Assembly (NCBI GenBank): GCA_900754085.1
Contig: CAAEBO010000047.1
Coordinates: 1 to 28,866, forward strand
DNA: 28,866 nt
Reading direction: 5' to 3'
From: Clostridia bacterium
Lineage (GTDB): Bacteria > Bacillota > Clostridia > TANB77 > CAG-508
The notes beneath the pieces were generated by a model. It was given only the letters and a program-made list of their open reading frames with translations, had not been told where the DNA came from and did no database searches. Position numbers and translations under genes: made by a program. Position 1 is the first letter of the stretch. Each line of letters opens with the position of its first letter. This document shows positions 15,418 to 22,614 of the stretch, piece by piece.

Positions 15418-16602
15418 ATGAGTAAAAAAACAGTTAGAGATATTAACTTAGAAGGAAAAAAAGTAATCGAAAGATGTGACTTTAATGTACCATTACTAGA
15501 AGATGGAACAATAAGAGATAACACAAGAATTGTTGCAGCATTACCAACAATACAATATTTATTAGAACAAAATTGTGCAATAATTTTATGTTCTCATTTA
15601 GGAAGACCAAAGGGAAAAGTTGTTCCAGAAATGTCTTTAGCACCAGTTGCAAAAGAATTAACAAGATTATTAGGAAAAGAAGTTAAACTTGCAAAAGATG
15701 TAATAGGTGAAGATGCTAAAAAATTAGCAGAAGAATTAAAACCAGGAGAAATAATGTTATTAGAAAATGTAAGATTTGAGCCAGGAGAAGAAACAAATGA
15801 CCCAGAACTTGCTAAAAACTTTGCAAGCTTAGCAGATGTATTTGTAAATGACGCATTTGGTACAGCTCATAGAGCACATGCTTCTACAGCAGGAATTGCA
15901 GATTATATACCAGCAGTAAGCGGATTTTTAATTGAAAAAGAATTAAAATTTTTAGGAGATGCGATAAACAATCCAAAAAGACCATTTGTAGCTATTTTAG
16001 GAGGAAAAAAAGTTTCTGATAAAATAGGAGTAATTGACAGTTTATTAGAAAAAGTAGATACATTATTAATTGGTGGAGCTATGGCATATACATTCTTCAG
16101 ATCAATGGGATATACAGTAGGAAATTCAATTTGTGAAGAAGATAAATTAGATTTAGCACAAAACTTATTAAAGAAAGCAGAAGAAAAAGGTGTTAAATTA
16201 ATGCTTCCAGTAGACACAAAAGTAGGAAAAGAATTTAAAGAAGATACAGAAAGTAAAGTAGTAAGCTACAAAGAAATTCCAGATGGATGGGAAGGATTCG
16301 ATATTGGTACAGAAACAATAAAAATGTATACAGAAGAATTAAAAAATGCAGCAACTGTATTATGGAATGGACCAGTAGGATTATTCGAATTCGACCAATT
16401 TGCTATAGGAACAAATGCAATAGCAAATACTTTAGCAGAAATAGATGCTGTTACAGTAATTGGTGGTGGAGATTCAGCAGCAGCTATAAAGAAAGCTGGA
16501 CTTTCAGATAAAATGACACATATGTCTACAGGTGGAGGAGCTTCACTAGAATTTATAGAAGGAAAAAAATTACCAGGAATAGAATGTTTAATGGATAAAT
16601 AA
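15418..16602 (+). CDS. pgk: Phosphoglycerate kinase
   Basis: PGK transfers phosphate from 1,3-bisphosphoglycerate to ADP, the first ATP-yielding step of glycolysis. The 394 residues are the usual length. Signatures include DFNVPL (21-26), the substrate loop SHLGRPKG (59-66), NDAFGTAHRAHAST, FVAILGGKKVSDKIGV, and the nucleotide-side glycine motifs GGGDSAAA and STGGGASLEF near the C terminus. I chose ATG 15418, which has AAGGAG 9 bases upstream; a GTG three codons earlier overlaps that site and is rejected. The gene is separated from gap by 231 bases holding two hairpin structures, so its level may be set separately from gap. Confidence 0.97.
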   Translation: MSKKTVRDINLEGKKVIERCDFNVPLLEDGTIRDNTRIVAALPTIQYLLEQNCAIILCSHLGRPKGKVVPEMSLAPVAKELTRLLGKEVKLAKDVIGEDAKKLAEELKPGEIMLLENVRFEPGEETNDPELAKNFASLADVFVNDAFGTAHRAHASTAGIADYIPAVSGFLIEKELKFLGDAINNPKRPFVAILGGKKVSDKIGVIDSLLEKVDTLLIGGAMAYTFFRSMGYTVGNSICEEDKLDLAQNLLKKAEEKGVKLMLPVDTKVGKEFKEDTESKVVSYKEIPDGWEGFDIGTETIKMYTEELKNAATVLWNGPVGLFEFDQFAIGTNAIANTLAEIDAVTVIGGGDSAAAIKKAGLSDKMTHMSTGGGASLEFIEGKKLPGIECLMDK

Positions 16603-16620
16603 ATTCTAATTATTTCTAAA

Positions 16621-16659
16621 AAGCTTAAAGCCCATAAAAATAATTGATGGGCTTAGCTT
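16621..16659 (+). repeat. Hairpin between pgk and tpiA
   Basis: AAGCTTAAAGCCCAT (16621-16635) pairs with ATGGGCTTAGCTT (16647-16659), with a two-base bulge and an 11-base loop. No T tract follows. It probably marks an RNA processing or stability site within the glycolytic transcript; weak attenuation is possible. Confidence 0.6.
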
Positions 16660-16682
16660 CTAAATTGAAAGGAGAGAATATT

Positions 16683-17435
16683 ATGCGTAAAAAAGTAATT
16701 GCTGGTAACTGGAAAATGAATATGCTTCCAAATGAAGCAATATCATGTATAGACGAATTAGCAAAATTAGTAAAAGATACAAATAACGAAGTTGTTTTAT
16801 GTGTTCCATATACAGATTTATTTTATGCACTACTTACAGCGCAAAATACAAATATAAAAATAGGAGCACAAAATATGCACTTTGAAGAAAATGGTGCATA
16901 TACAGGAGAAATTTCTGGACCAATGCTTAAATCAATTGGTGTAGAATATGTTATTATAGGTCATTCAGAAAGAAGACAATATTTTGCAGAAACAGATGAA
17001 ACAGTAAATAAAAAAGTAAAATCAGCACATAAATATGGTCTAAAACCAATAGTGTGTGTAGGTGAAACTTTAGAACAAAAAGAAGCAGGAGAGACAACTA
17101 AAGTAATCACAGACCAAACAAGATTAGCTTTAGAAGGACTTTCAAATGAACAAGTAGAAGGAACAATAATAGCATATGAGCCAATTTGGGCAATAGGAAC
17201 AGGAAAAACTGCAACTTCTGAAGATGCTAACAACTCTATAAAAGAAATTAGAAAAGAGATAGAAAAAAATTATGGACAAGAAGTGTCAGATAGAGTTATA
17301 ATACAATACGGTGGAAGCGTTAAGTCAAGCAATGCAAAAGAACTATTTACAACATCTGACATAGATGGAGGATTAGTTGGAGGAGCAAGCTTAAAGGCTG
17401 ACGAATTTGCTAAAATAGTAAACTTTGATAAGTAA
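16683..17435 (+). CDS. tpiA: Triosephosphate isomerase
   Basis: TPI interconverts dihydroxyacetone phosphate and glyceraldehyde 3-phosphate. Full length at 250 residues. The catalytic residues are all visible: K11 in AGNWKMN, H94 in IIGHSERR and E166 in AYEPIWAIGTGK. The phosphate-binding YGGSVK and GLVGGASL loops are near the end. The ATG has AAAGGAGAG upstream; the open frame extends 13 codons to the left across the preceding hairpin without a ribosome site, so that extension is not used. gpmI begins 15 bases after the stop. Confidence 0.97.
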   Translation: MRKKVIAGNWKMNMLPNEAISCIDELAKLVKDTNNEVVLCVPYTDLFYALLTAQNTNIKIGAQNMHFEENGAYTGEISGPMLKSIGVEYVIIGHSERRQYFAETDETVNKKVKSAHKYGLKPIVCVGETLEQKEAGETTKVITDQTRLALEGLSNEQVEGTIIAYEPIWAIGTGKTATSEDANNSIKEIRKEIEKNYGQEVSDRVIIQYGGSVKSSNAKELFTTSDIDGGLVGGASLKADEFAKIVNFDK

Positions 17436-17450
17436 GGATGGTAACAAGAT

Positions 17451-18983
17451 ATGAAAGATAAGCTAACAATGCTAATGATATTAGATGGGTTTGGTGAAAA
17501 CAATCACAAAGAAGGAAATGCTGTTGAACTTGCAAACACACCTAATATAGATAGACTAATGAAAATTTGGCCAACAACAAATATTCATGCAAGTGAATTA
17601 AGTGTAGGACTTCCAGAAGGTCAAATGGGAAATTCTGAAGTAGGTCACACAAACATAGGAGCTGGTAGAATAGTTTATCAAGAATTAACTAAAATTACTA
17701 AATCAATAGAAGATGGTGACTTCTTTGCAATTCCAGAATTAGTAGAAGCAATAGAAAATTGCAAGAAAAACAATTCTAAATTGCACATATTAGGACTTGT
17801 TTCAGATGGAGGAGTTCATAGTCACATTCGTCATTTATTTGCAATTTTAGAATTAGCAAGAAGAAAAGATTTCGAAAATGTATATGTTCATTGCTTTACA
17901 GATGGAAGGGATACAGCCCCAACTTCTGGAGAAAGTTATATAACAATGCTAGAAGAAAAAATGAAAGAAAAAGGTGTAGGAAAAATTGCTACTATTTCTG
18001 GAAGATTCTACGCAATGGATAGGGATAAAAGATGGAACAGAGTTCAAAGAGCATACGATGCAATGGTAAAAGGTGAAGGAATAAAAGCAACAAGTGCAAT
18101 AAATGCAATAGAAAGTTCTTATCAAAAAGAAGTTTTTGATGAATTTATAGAACCAACAGTTATTTGTAATGGGGATACACCTATTGCTAAAATAGAAGAA
18201 AACGATTCTGTAATATTCTTTAACTTTAGACCAGATAGAGCTAGAGAAATAACTAGAACATTAGTAGATCCAGAATTTAATGAATTCGAAACAAAGAAAA
18301 TGAATTTAAATTATGTATGTTTCACACAATATGATGAAACAATGCCAAATGTAAAGGTTGCATTTAAACCAAAAAGATTAGAAAATACATTTGGAGAATA
18401 TATAAGTAAAAATTCATTAAACCAATTAAGAATTGCAGAAACAGAAAAATATGCTCATGTTACATTTTTCTTTAATGGTGGAGAAGAAAAGCAATATCCA
18501 GGAGAAGATAGAATATTAGTTCCTTCACCAAAGGTAGAAACATATGATATGAAGCCAGAAATGAGTGCTTTAGAAGTTACAGAAAAAGTAGTGGATGCAA
18601 TAAATTCTAAAAAATATGACACTATTATTTTAAATTATGCAAATCCAGATATGGTAGGGCATACAGGTAACTTAGAAGCAGCTATAAAAGCAATAGAAAC
18701 AATAGATAACTGTGTAAAGAAAGTAGTAGATGCAGTAGAAGAACAAGAAGGAGTAATTCTTATTACTGCAGACCACGGAAATGCAGAGCAAATGATAGAC
18801 TATAAAACAGGAGAGCCACATACAGCTCATACTACAAATTTAGTTCCATTAGTATTAGTGGGAATGAAAGATGTAAAATTAAAAGAAGGAAAATTAGCAG
18901 ATTTAGCACCAACAATGTTAGAAATTATGGGATTAGAAAAGCCATCAGAAATGACTGGAGAAAGCCTAATAATAAAAGAATAA
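17451..18983 (+). CDS. gpmI: Phosphoglycerate mutase, 2,3-bisphosphoglycerate-independent
   Basis: This manganese enzyme converts 3- to 2-phosphoglycerate through a phosphoserine intermediate. The 510 residues match the GpmI family. D12 in LDGFGE is a metal ligand, and S62 in GQMGNSEVGHTNIGAGR is the phosphorylated serine. DGGVHSH, HCFTDGRDTAP and FFNFRPDRARE are the substrate-side motifs. ANPDMVGHTGN and ITADHGNAEQM carry the second metal site. The ribosome site AAGGATGG overlaps the tpiA stop, which implies tight cotranscription. This closes the consecutive glycolytic block; eno follows 3.6 kb later. Confidence 0.97.
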   Translation: MKDKLTMLMILDGFGENNHKEGNAVELANTPNIDRLMKIWPTTNIHASELSVGLPEGQMGNSEVGHTNIGAGRIVYQELTKITKSIEDGDFFAIPELVEAIENCKKNNSKLHILGLVSDGGVHSHIRHLFAILELARRKDFENVYVHCFTDGRDTAPTSGESYITMLEEKMKEKGVGKIATISGRFYAMDRDKRWNRVQRAYDAMVKGEGIKATSAINAIESSYQKEVFDEFIEPTVICNGDTPIAKIEENDSVIFFNFRPDRAREITRTLVDPEFNEFETKKMNLNYVCFTQYDETMPNVKVAFKPKRLENTFGEYISKNSLNQLRIAETEKYAHVTFFFNGGEEKQYPGEDRILVPSPKVETYDMKPEMSALEVTEKVVDAINSKKYDTIILNYANPDMVGHTGNLEAAIKAIETIDNCVKKVVDAVEEQEGVILITADHGNAEQMIDYKTGEPHTAHTTNLVPLVLVGMKDVKLKEGKLADLAPTMLEIMGLEKPSEMTGESLIIKE

Positions 18984-19007
18984 AATATACTTATGGGGGG
19001 AAATATA

Positions 19008-19739
19008 GTGTCGACTTCTGCCAGGATGAGGGAGTTATATAAAGAAATACAAAATAGTTTATTTGACATGATACCAGAAAAATGGAATAAAATATTTTTA
19101 TATGCGTCTGTAATAGATGGAATTAATAGTTTAGAAACAGGAGAAATGTATTTTTATTATATTCCAAAGGGAATATTAAAAAGAGAGCCAGTTAATGTAT
19201 ATGAAGTACCAAATAAATTTAATTTAGAGGAATCTTCTTATTTTAAAATGGCAGATAATTTGTATGGAATTATAAAAAAATTAAGAAAAGAATACATTTC
19301 CACAAATGGAAGTTTATGGACTAATATAATAATTTCTATAGCAGATTGTACATTTAAGGTTGAATATGGTTTTGAAAACCTAGCAACCTCCCCATATAGT
19401 AATTATGATAGACATTTAGTTTTTAGATATAAATATTTAAAAACAGGACTAAATACTTATAGTAAGCGTGAAAAACAAATGGTTATAGATTATATAGAAA
19501 GAGAAGAAAATTCTAGTATAAGAAAAGATATATACGAGGAATCTATATATACTGCGCCAACTAAGAATTTAGTTAATTTTGAAAAAGATGCGCCAACAAA
19601 ATCTAGAAAAGAAGAGCGAATGGAAGAAATATATGAGCTTGAAAAAGATAGCGAATTTTGGCCACATGATAAAAAATATATAATTTTAGAAAGCAAACCA
19701 AAAAGTAAAAACCAAATTATAAATACTAATAAAAGGTGA
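19008..19739 (+). CDS. YezG-family (DUF600) protein with extended C terminus
   Basis: The first 150 or so residues fit the YezG/DUF600 family: MRELYKEI…DMIPEKWNKIFLYASV, then MYFYYIPKG, then WTNIIISIADCTFKVEYGFE, then SPYSNYDRHLVFRYKYL. In Bacillus YezG is the immunity protein for a YeeF-type polymorphic toxin. No toxin gene is seen nearby, so this may be an orphan. The last 90 or so residues are highly charged and unlike the family core. Start choice: GTG 19008 lies 7 bases after a run of six G residues, the only good ribosome site. ATG 18993 has none, and ATG 19026 has its purines too close. The gene sits 24 bases after gpmI, and the scaffold gene starts 14 bases after its stop. Confidence 0.75.
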   Translation: MSTSARMRELYKEIQNSLFDMIPEKWNKIFLYASVIDGINSLETGEMYFYYIPKGILKREPVNVYEVPNKFNLEESSYFKMADNLYGIIKKLRKEYISTNGSLWTNIIISIADCTFKVEYGFENLATSPYSNYDRHLVFRYKYLKTGLNTYSKREKQMVIDYIEREENSSIRKDIYEESIYTAPTKNLVNFEKDAPTKSRKEERMEEIYELEKDSEFWPHDKKYIILESKPKSKNQIINTNKR

Positions 19740-19753
19740 AAGGAGAAATAGAA

Positions 19754-20446
19754 ATGATATATTCAAAAGAATTAGAAGAAATGTGCACAGTTGCAAAAGG
19801 AGTAAACCATGGACCAGCACCAATACCAGAAGAAGGTAAATGGGTTAAAGCAAAAGAAATAAAAGACATATCTGGTTTAACACATGGTATAGGATGGTGT
19901 GCACCACAACAAGGAGCTTGTAAATTAACATTAAATGTAAAAGATGGAATTATACAAGAAGCTTTAATAGAAACAATTGGATGTTCAGGAATGACACATT
20001 CAGCAGCTATGGCTGGAGAAATTTTAACAGGAAAAACATTATTAGAAGCATTAAATACAGATTTAGTATGTGATGCCATAAACACAGCTATGAGAGAATT
20101 ATTCTTACAAATAGTATATGGAAGAACACAAACAGCTTTCTCAGAAGGAGGACTTCCTGTAGGAGCTGGACTTGAAGACTTAGGTAAAGGACATACATCA
20201 CAAGTTGGAACAATTTATTCTAGTACATTAAAAGGTCCAAGATATTTACAATTAACAGAAGGATACATAGTAGAATTAGGATTAGACAAAGATGACCAAA
20301 TTATTGGTTACAAATATGTTCATATGGGAAAAATGATGGAAAATATTAAAAAAGGAATAGAACCAATGGAAGCTATAGAAAAAGCTTCTGGAACATATGG
20401 AAGATTTGATGAAGCTGTTAAGAAAATAGACCCAAGAAAACAATAA
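19754..20446 (+). CDS. IscU/NifU-like iron-sulfur cluster scaffold family protein
   Basis: This 230-residue protein belongs to an IscU/NifU-N-like family found in anaerobes and commonly annotated as an iron-sulfur cluster assembly scaffold. WCAPQQGACKL carries C49 and C56. IGCSGMTHSAAMAGEILTGK carries C77 and, together with TLLEAL, closely resembles the second cysteine motif of IscU (GC…AS…GKTxxEA). C106 in LVCDAI may be the third ligand. The C-terminal 100 or so residues (from VYGRTQTAFSEGG) are not present in standard IscU. The frame extends upstream to a GTG, but ATG 19754 has AAAGGAG at the right distance. Fe-S binding is inferred from the cysteine motifs. It is grouped with the DNPH1-like and GGGtGRT genes. 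Confidence 0.82.
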   Translation: MIYSKELEEMCTVAKGVNHGPAPIPEEGKWVKAKEIKDISGLTHGIGWCAPQQGACKLTLNVKDGIIQEALIETIGCSGMTHSAAMAGEILTGKTLLEALNTDLVCDAINTAMRELFLQIVYGRTQTAFSEGGLPVGAGLEDLGKGHTSQVGTIYSSTLKGPRYLQLTEGYIVELGLDKDDQIIGYKYVHMGKMMENIKKGIEPMEAIEKASGTYGRFDEAVKKIDPRKQ

Positions 20447-20459
20447 TAAGAGGTATAAT

Positions 20460-20876
20460 ATGAATATTTATTTTTCAGGTTCAATATATGGTGGAAGACA
20501 AAAATTAGAATCTTATAAAAAGTTAGTAAAAGAGCTTGCAAAGTTTGGAAAAGTACTAAACGAAGAAGTAGCAGACGATAATGTATTAATAAGTGAAGAG
20601 AGTGTTTCGGATAACGATGTTTTTGAAAGTTTAGTAAATAGACTAGAACAAGCAGATGTAGTTTTTGCAGAAGTAACAGTTCCATCATTAGGAGTTGGAT
20701 ATGAAATTGGCTATGCAAATAGTCATAATAAAAGAATAATTTGCGTTTACGATAAAACTGTAACATCTAAGATTACAACAATGCTTAGAGGTAACAACAA
20801 ACTAAAAATTATTCCATATACAGATATAAATGAAATTATAAACAATTTGGAGAATATATTAAAGGAGGAAAATTAA
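20460..20876 (+). CDS. Nucleoside 2-deoxyribosyltransferase-superfamily protein, DNPH1/Rcl-like
   Basis: The 138 residues fit the DNPH1 (Rcl) type of the nucleoside 2-deoxyribosyltransferase fold. Evidence is the N-terminal FSGSIYGGRQ (6-13 core), KVLNEEVAD (31-39), and ADVVFAEVTVPSLGVGYEIG (65-84), which holds the catalytic glutamate E82. DNPH1 hydrolyses the N-glycosidic bond of 2'-deoxynucleoside 5'-monophosphates. One oddity: the aspartate that family members carry 24 residues before the glutamate (pattern ERD-x-x-WL) aligns here with L58 (FESLVNRL). Catalysis may therefore differ or be lost. It lies 13 bases after the scaffold gene, and its stop codon directly abuts the GGGtGRT start, so the three are one transcript. 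Confidence 0.78.
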   Translation: MNIYFSGSIYGGRQKLESYKKLVKELAKFGKVLNEEVADDNVLISEESVSDNDVFESLVNRLEQADVVFAEVTVPSLGVGYEIGYANSHNKRIICVYDKTVTSKITTMLRGNNKLKIIPYTDINEIINNLENILKEEN

Positions 20877-21878
20877 ATGGCAGTAACATTTGAAAGTTAT
20901 GAAAGAAGAATAGACCAAATCAAACCAGTAATGGAAAAATACGGAATAAAAGATTTTGAAGATGCATTAAAAATATGTACAGACAAAGGATTTAATCCAT
21001 ACGAAATAGTAAAAGGAGTACAACCAATTTGTTTTGAAAATGCTGCTTGGGCATACACATTAGGTGCAGCAATAGCAGTAAAAAAAGGATGTACTAAAGC
21101 AGCAGATGCAGCAAAAGCAATAGGTGAAGGTTTACAATCATTCTGTATACCAGGTTCAGTTGCAGATGACAGAAAAGTTGGATTAGGACATGGAAACTTA
21201 GCTTCTATGTTACTTTCAGAAGATACAAAATGCTTTGCATTTTTAGCTGGACATGAAAGCTTTGCAGCAGCAGAAGGTGCTATTGGTATAGCAAAATCTG
21301 CAAATAAAGTTAGAAAAGAACCATTAAGAGTTATTCTAAACGGATTAGGAAAAGATGCAGCTCAAGTTATTTCTAGAATTAATGGATTTACATATGTAAA
21401 AACAGAATTTGACTTCTTCACAGGAAAAGTAAATGTTGTAGAAGAAATACCATATTCAGATGGAGAAAGAGCAAAAGTTAGATGCTATGGTGCAAACGAT
21501 GTTAGAGAAGGTGTTGCTATAATGTGGATGGAAGATGTTGATGTATCTATTACAGGAAACTCAACAAACCCTACAAGATTCCAACATCCAGTTGCAGGAA
21601 CATACAAAAAAGAAAGAATAGAAGCAGGTAAAAAATACTTCTCTGTAGCTTCTGGTGGAGGAACAGGAAGAACATTACATCCAGATAATATGGCTGCAGG
21701 ACCAGCTTCATATGGTATGACAGATACTATGGGAAGAATGCATTCAGATGCACAATTTGCAGGAAGTTCATCAGTTCCAGCCCATGTAGAAATGATGGGA
21801 TTAATAGGAATGGGTAACAACCCAATGGTTGGAGCTTCAGTAGCAGTAGCAGTAGCAGTAGAAGAAGCAATGAAATAA
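20877..21878 (+). CDS. GGGtGRT protein (conserved family of unknown function)
   Basis: This is a 333-residue member of the family named after its motif, seen here as GGGTGRT at 260-266 (SVASGGGTGRTLHPDN). Other strongly family-like stretches are VGLGHGNLASMLL (101-113), CFAFLAGHESFAAAEGAIG (119-137) and FDFFTGKVNVVEEIPYSDGE. The cysteines C34, C52, C72, C90, C119 and C203 are spread through the protein. No biochemical function is established to my knowledge. The glycine-rich loop suggests nucleotide or phosphate binding, but that is inference. It starts at the base after the previous stop, with AAAGGAGG inside the end of the DNPH1-like gene. Cotranscription with an IscU-like protein hints at a redox or Fe-S role. 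Confidence 0.9.
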   Translation: MAVTFESYERRIDQIKPVMEKYGIKDFEDALKICTDKGFNPYEIVKGVQPICFENAAWAYTLGAAIAVKKGCTKAADAAKAIGEGLQSFCIPGSVADDRKVGLGHGNLASMLLSEDTKCFAFLAGHESFAAAEGAIGIAKSANKVRKEPLRVILNGLGKDAAQVISRINGFTYVKTEFDFFTGKVNVVEEIPYSDGERAKVRCYGANDVREGVAIMWMEDVDVSITGNSTNPTRFQHPVAGTYKKERIEAGKKYFSVASGGGTGRTLHPDNMAAGPASYGMTDTMGRMHSDAQFAGSSSVPAHVEMMGLIGMGNNPMVGASVAVAVAVEEAMK

Positions 21879-21881
21879 TCA

Positions 21882-21917
21882 AATCGGGATTAGGGGACGG
21901 TCCTTAAAATCCCGATT
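21882..21917 (+). repeat. GC-rich REP-like hairpin downstream of the GGGtGRT gene
   Basis: AATCGGGATT (21882-21891) is perfectly complementary to AATCCCGATT (21908-21917). The 16-base loop contains AGGGGACGGTCCTT. Such a GC-rich block is unlike the surrounding AT-rich DNA. From memory, GGGGACGGT(C/T)C-type hairpins recur as REP-like elements in clostridial genomes; this cannot be verified here. Confidence 0.6.
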
Positions 21918-21918
21918 C

Positions 21919-21947
21919 AAAAAAGCAGTATTTAGTACTGCTTTTTT
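21919..21947 (+). terminator. Rho-independent terminator of the Fe-S scaffold/GGGtGRT operon
   Basis: AAAAAAGCAGTA pairs perfectly with TACTGCTTTTTT around a five-base loop and ends in six T residues. It directly follows the GC-rich hairpin. Confidence 0.9.
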
Positions 21948-22059
21948 GTTGTTTTATGAAAATCCCTAGATAGTCTGGAAAAATTTGCTATAAAGTTATT
22001 AAGTAATTAAGAATTTTAGCAAATATGAATTTTAGAAATTCTAAGAGAGCTTTTATATA

Positions 22060-22088
22060 TTGAAAAATAAGTTTAAATGTAGTATAGT
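22060..22088 (+). promoter_or_regulatory. Promoter of the 107-residue gene
   Basis: TTGAAA (22060-22065) and TATAGT (22083-22088) are spaced by 17 bases, 33 bases before the start codon. Confidence 0.65.
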
Positions 22089-22121
22089 AATATAACAAAA
22101 AAGTTGAAAGGAGTATACCAT

Positions 22122-22445
22122 ATGAAAAAGTTTATAATTAAACGGAGTAATGAGTATAACGAATATATCCTTACAGCAGAAGGATATATTCCAAAAGAAT
22201 TAGAAGAAGACTTAGAACAGCTAGTAGAAGATTTTGCCGATGACGAAATGCTACTAATTGAAGAAGTTTTCGAAAAAATAAAAGGATTTGGTAAATTTCA
22301 TAAAAAGCGTAATGGAATTATAATAAGATTTTCTTTGCATTATGACTACAATACATATGAAAATCATTCTGTTAGATCGCTAACGATTGAAATATATGCA
22401 AGGAGAAGTGTGCTTCAAGTTTGCAAGGAGATCCTTTCAAGTTAA
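22122..22445 (+). CDS. Small uncharacterised protein, 107 residues
   Basis: I do not recognise this family. The protein is acidic in the middle (LEEDLEQLVEDFADDEMLLIEE) with alternating strand-like segments: YILTAEGYIP (16-24), GIIIRFSLHYDY (65-76) and LTIEIYARR (87-95). No signal peptide, membrane helix or cysteine motif is present (one cysteine, C101). The ATG follows AAAGGAGTATACCAT, giving a good ribosome site; a TTG six codons upstream is rejected. It has its own promoter and a terminator, so it is a single-gene unit placed before eno. Its layout resembles the 118-residue protein on the other side of eno; see findings. Confidence 0.75.
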   Translation: MKKFIIKRSNEYNEYILTAEGYIPKELEEDLEQLVEDFADDEMLLIEEVFEKIKGFGKFHKKRNGIIIRFSLHYDYNTYENHSVRSLTIEIYARRSVLQVCKEILSS

Positions 22446-22448
22446 AGG

Positions 22449-22476
22449 AGAGTGGATATGCAATATCCACTCTTTT
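22449..22476 (+). terminator. Terminator after the 107-residue gene
   Basis: AGAGTGGATAT pairs with ATATCCACTCT around loop GCA, followed by TTTT. The stem begins a few bases past the stop codon. Confidence 0.85.
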
Positions 22477-22546
22477 GCGTGATAGAAAAAACGACAATAG
22501 TAGAAACTATTAGATGATAGACTGATATTTTAAGGTAATAAATTAT

Positions 22547-22574
22547 TTTACTTTTACATATAAAAGGATATATT
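22547..22574 (+). promoter_or_regulatory. Candidate promoter of eno
   Basis: TTTACT (22547-22552) and TATATT (22569-22574) are 16 bases apart, 41 bases before the eno start. The region is very AT-rich and alternatives exist. Confidence 0.4.
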
Positions 22575-22614
22575 TTCAAATAATTGTTAATAATAATATA
22601 AATGGAGGGATAAT

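Noticed and set aside
15309..15524. Minus-strand open frame across the pgk leader
   Set aside because: It runs through the inverted-repeat element and the start of pgk, has no ribosome site, and its residues are low-complexity hydrophobic.
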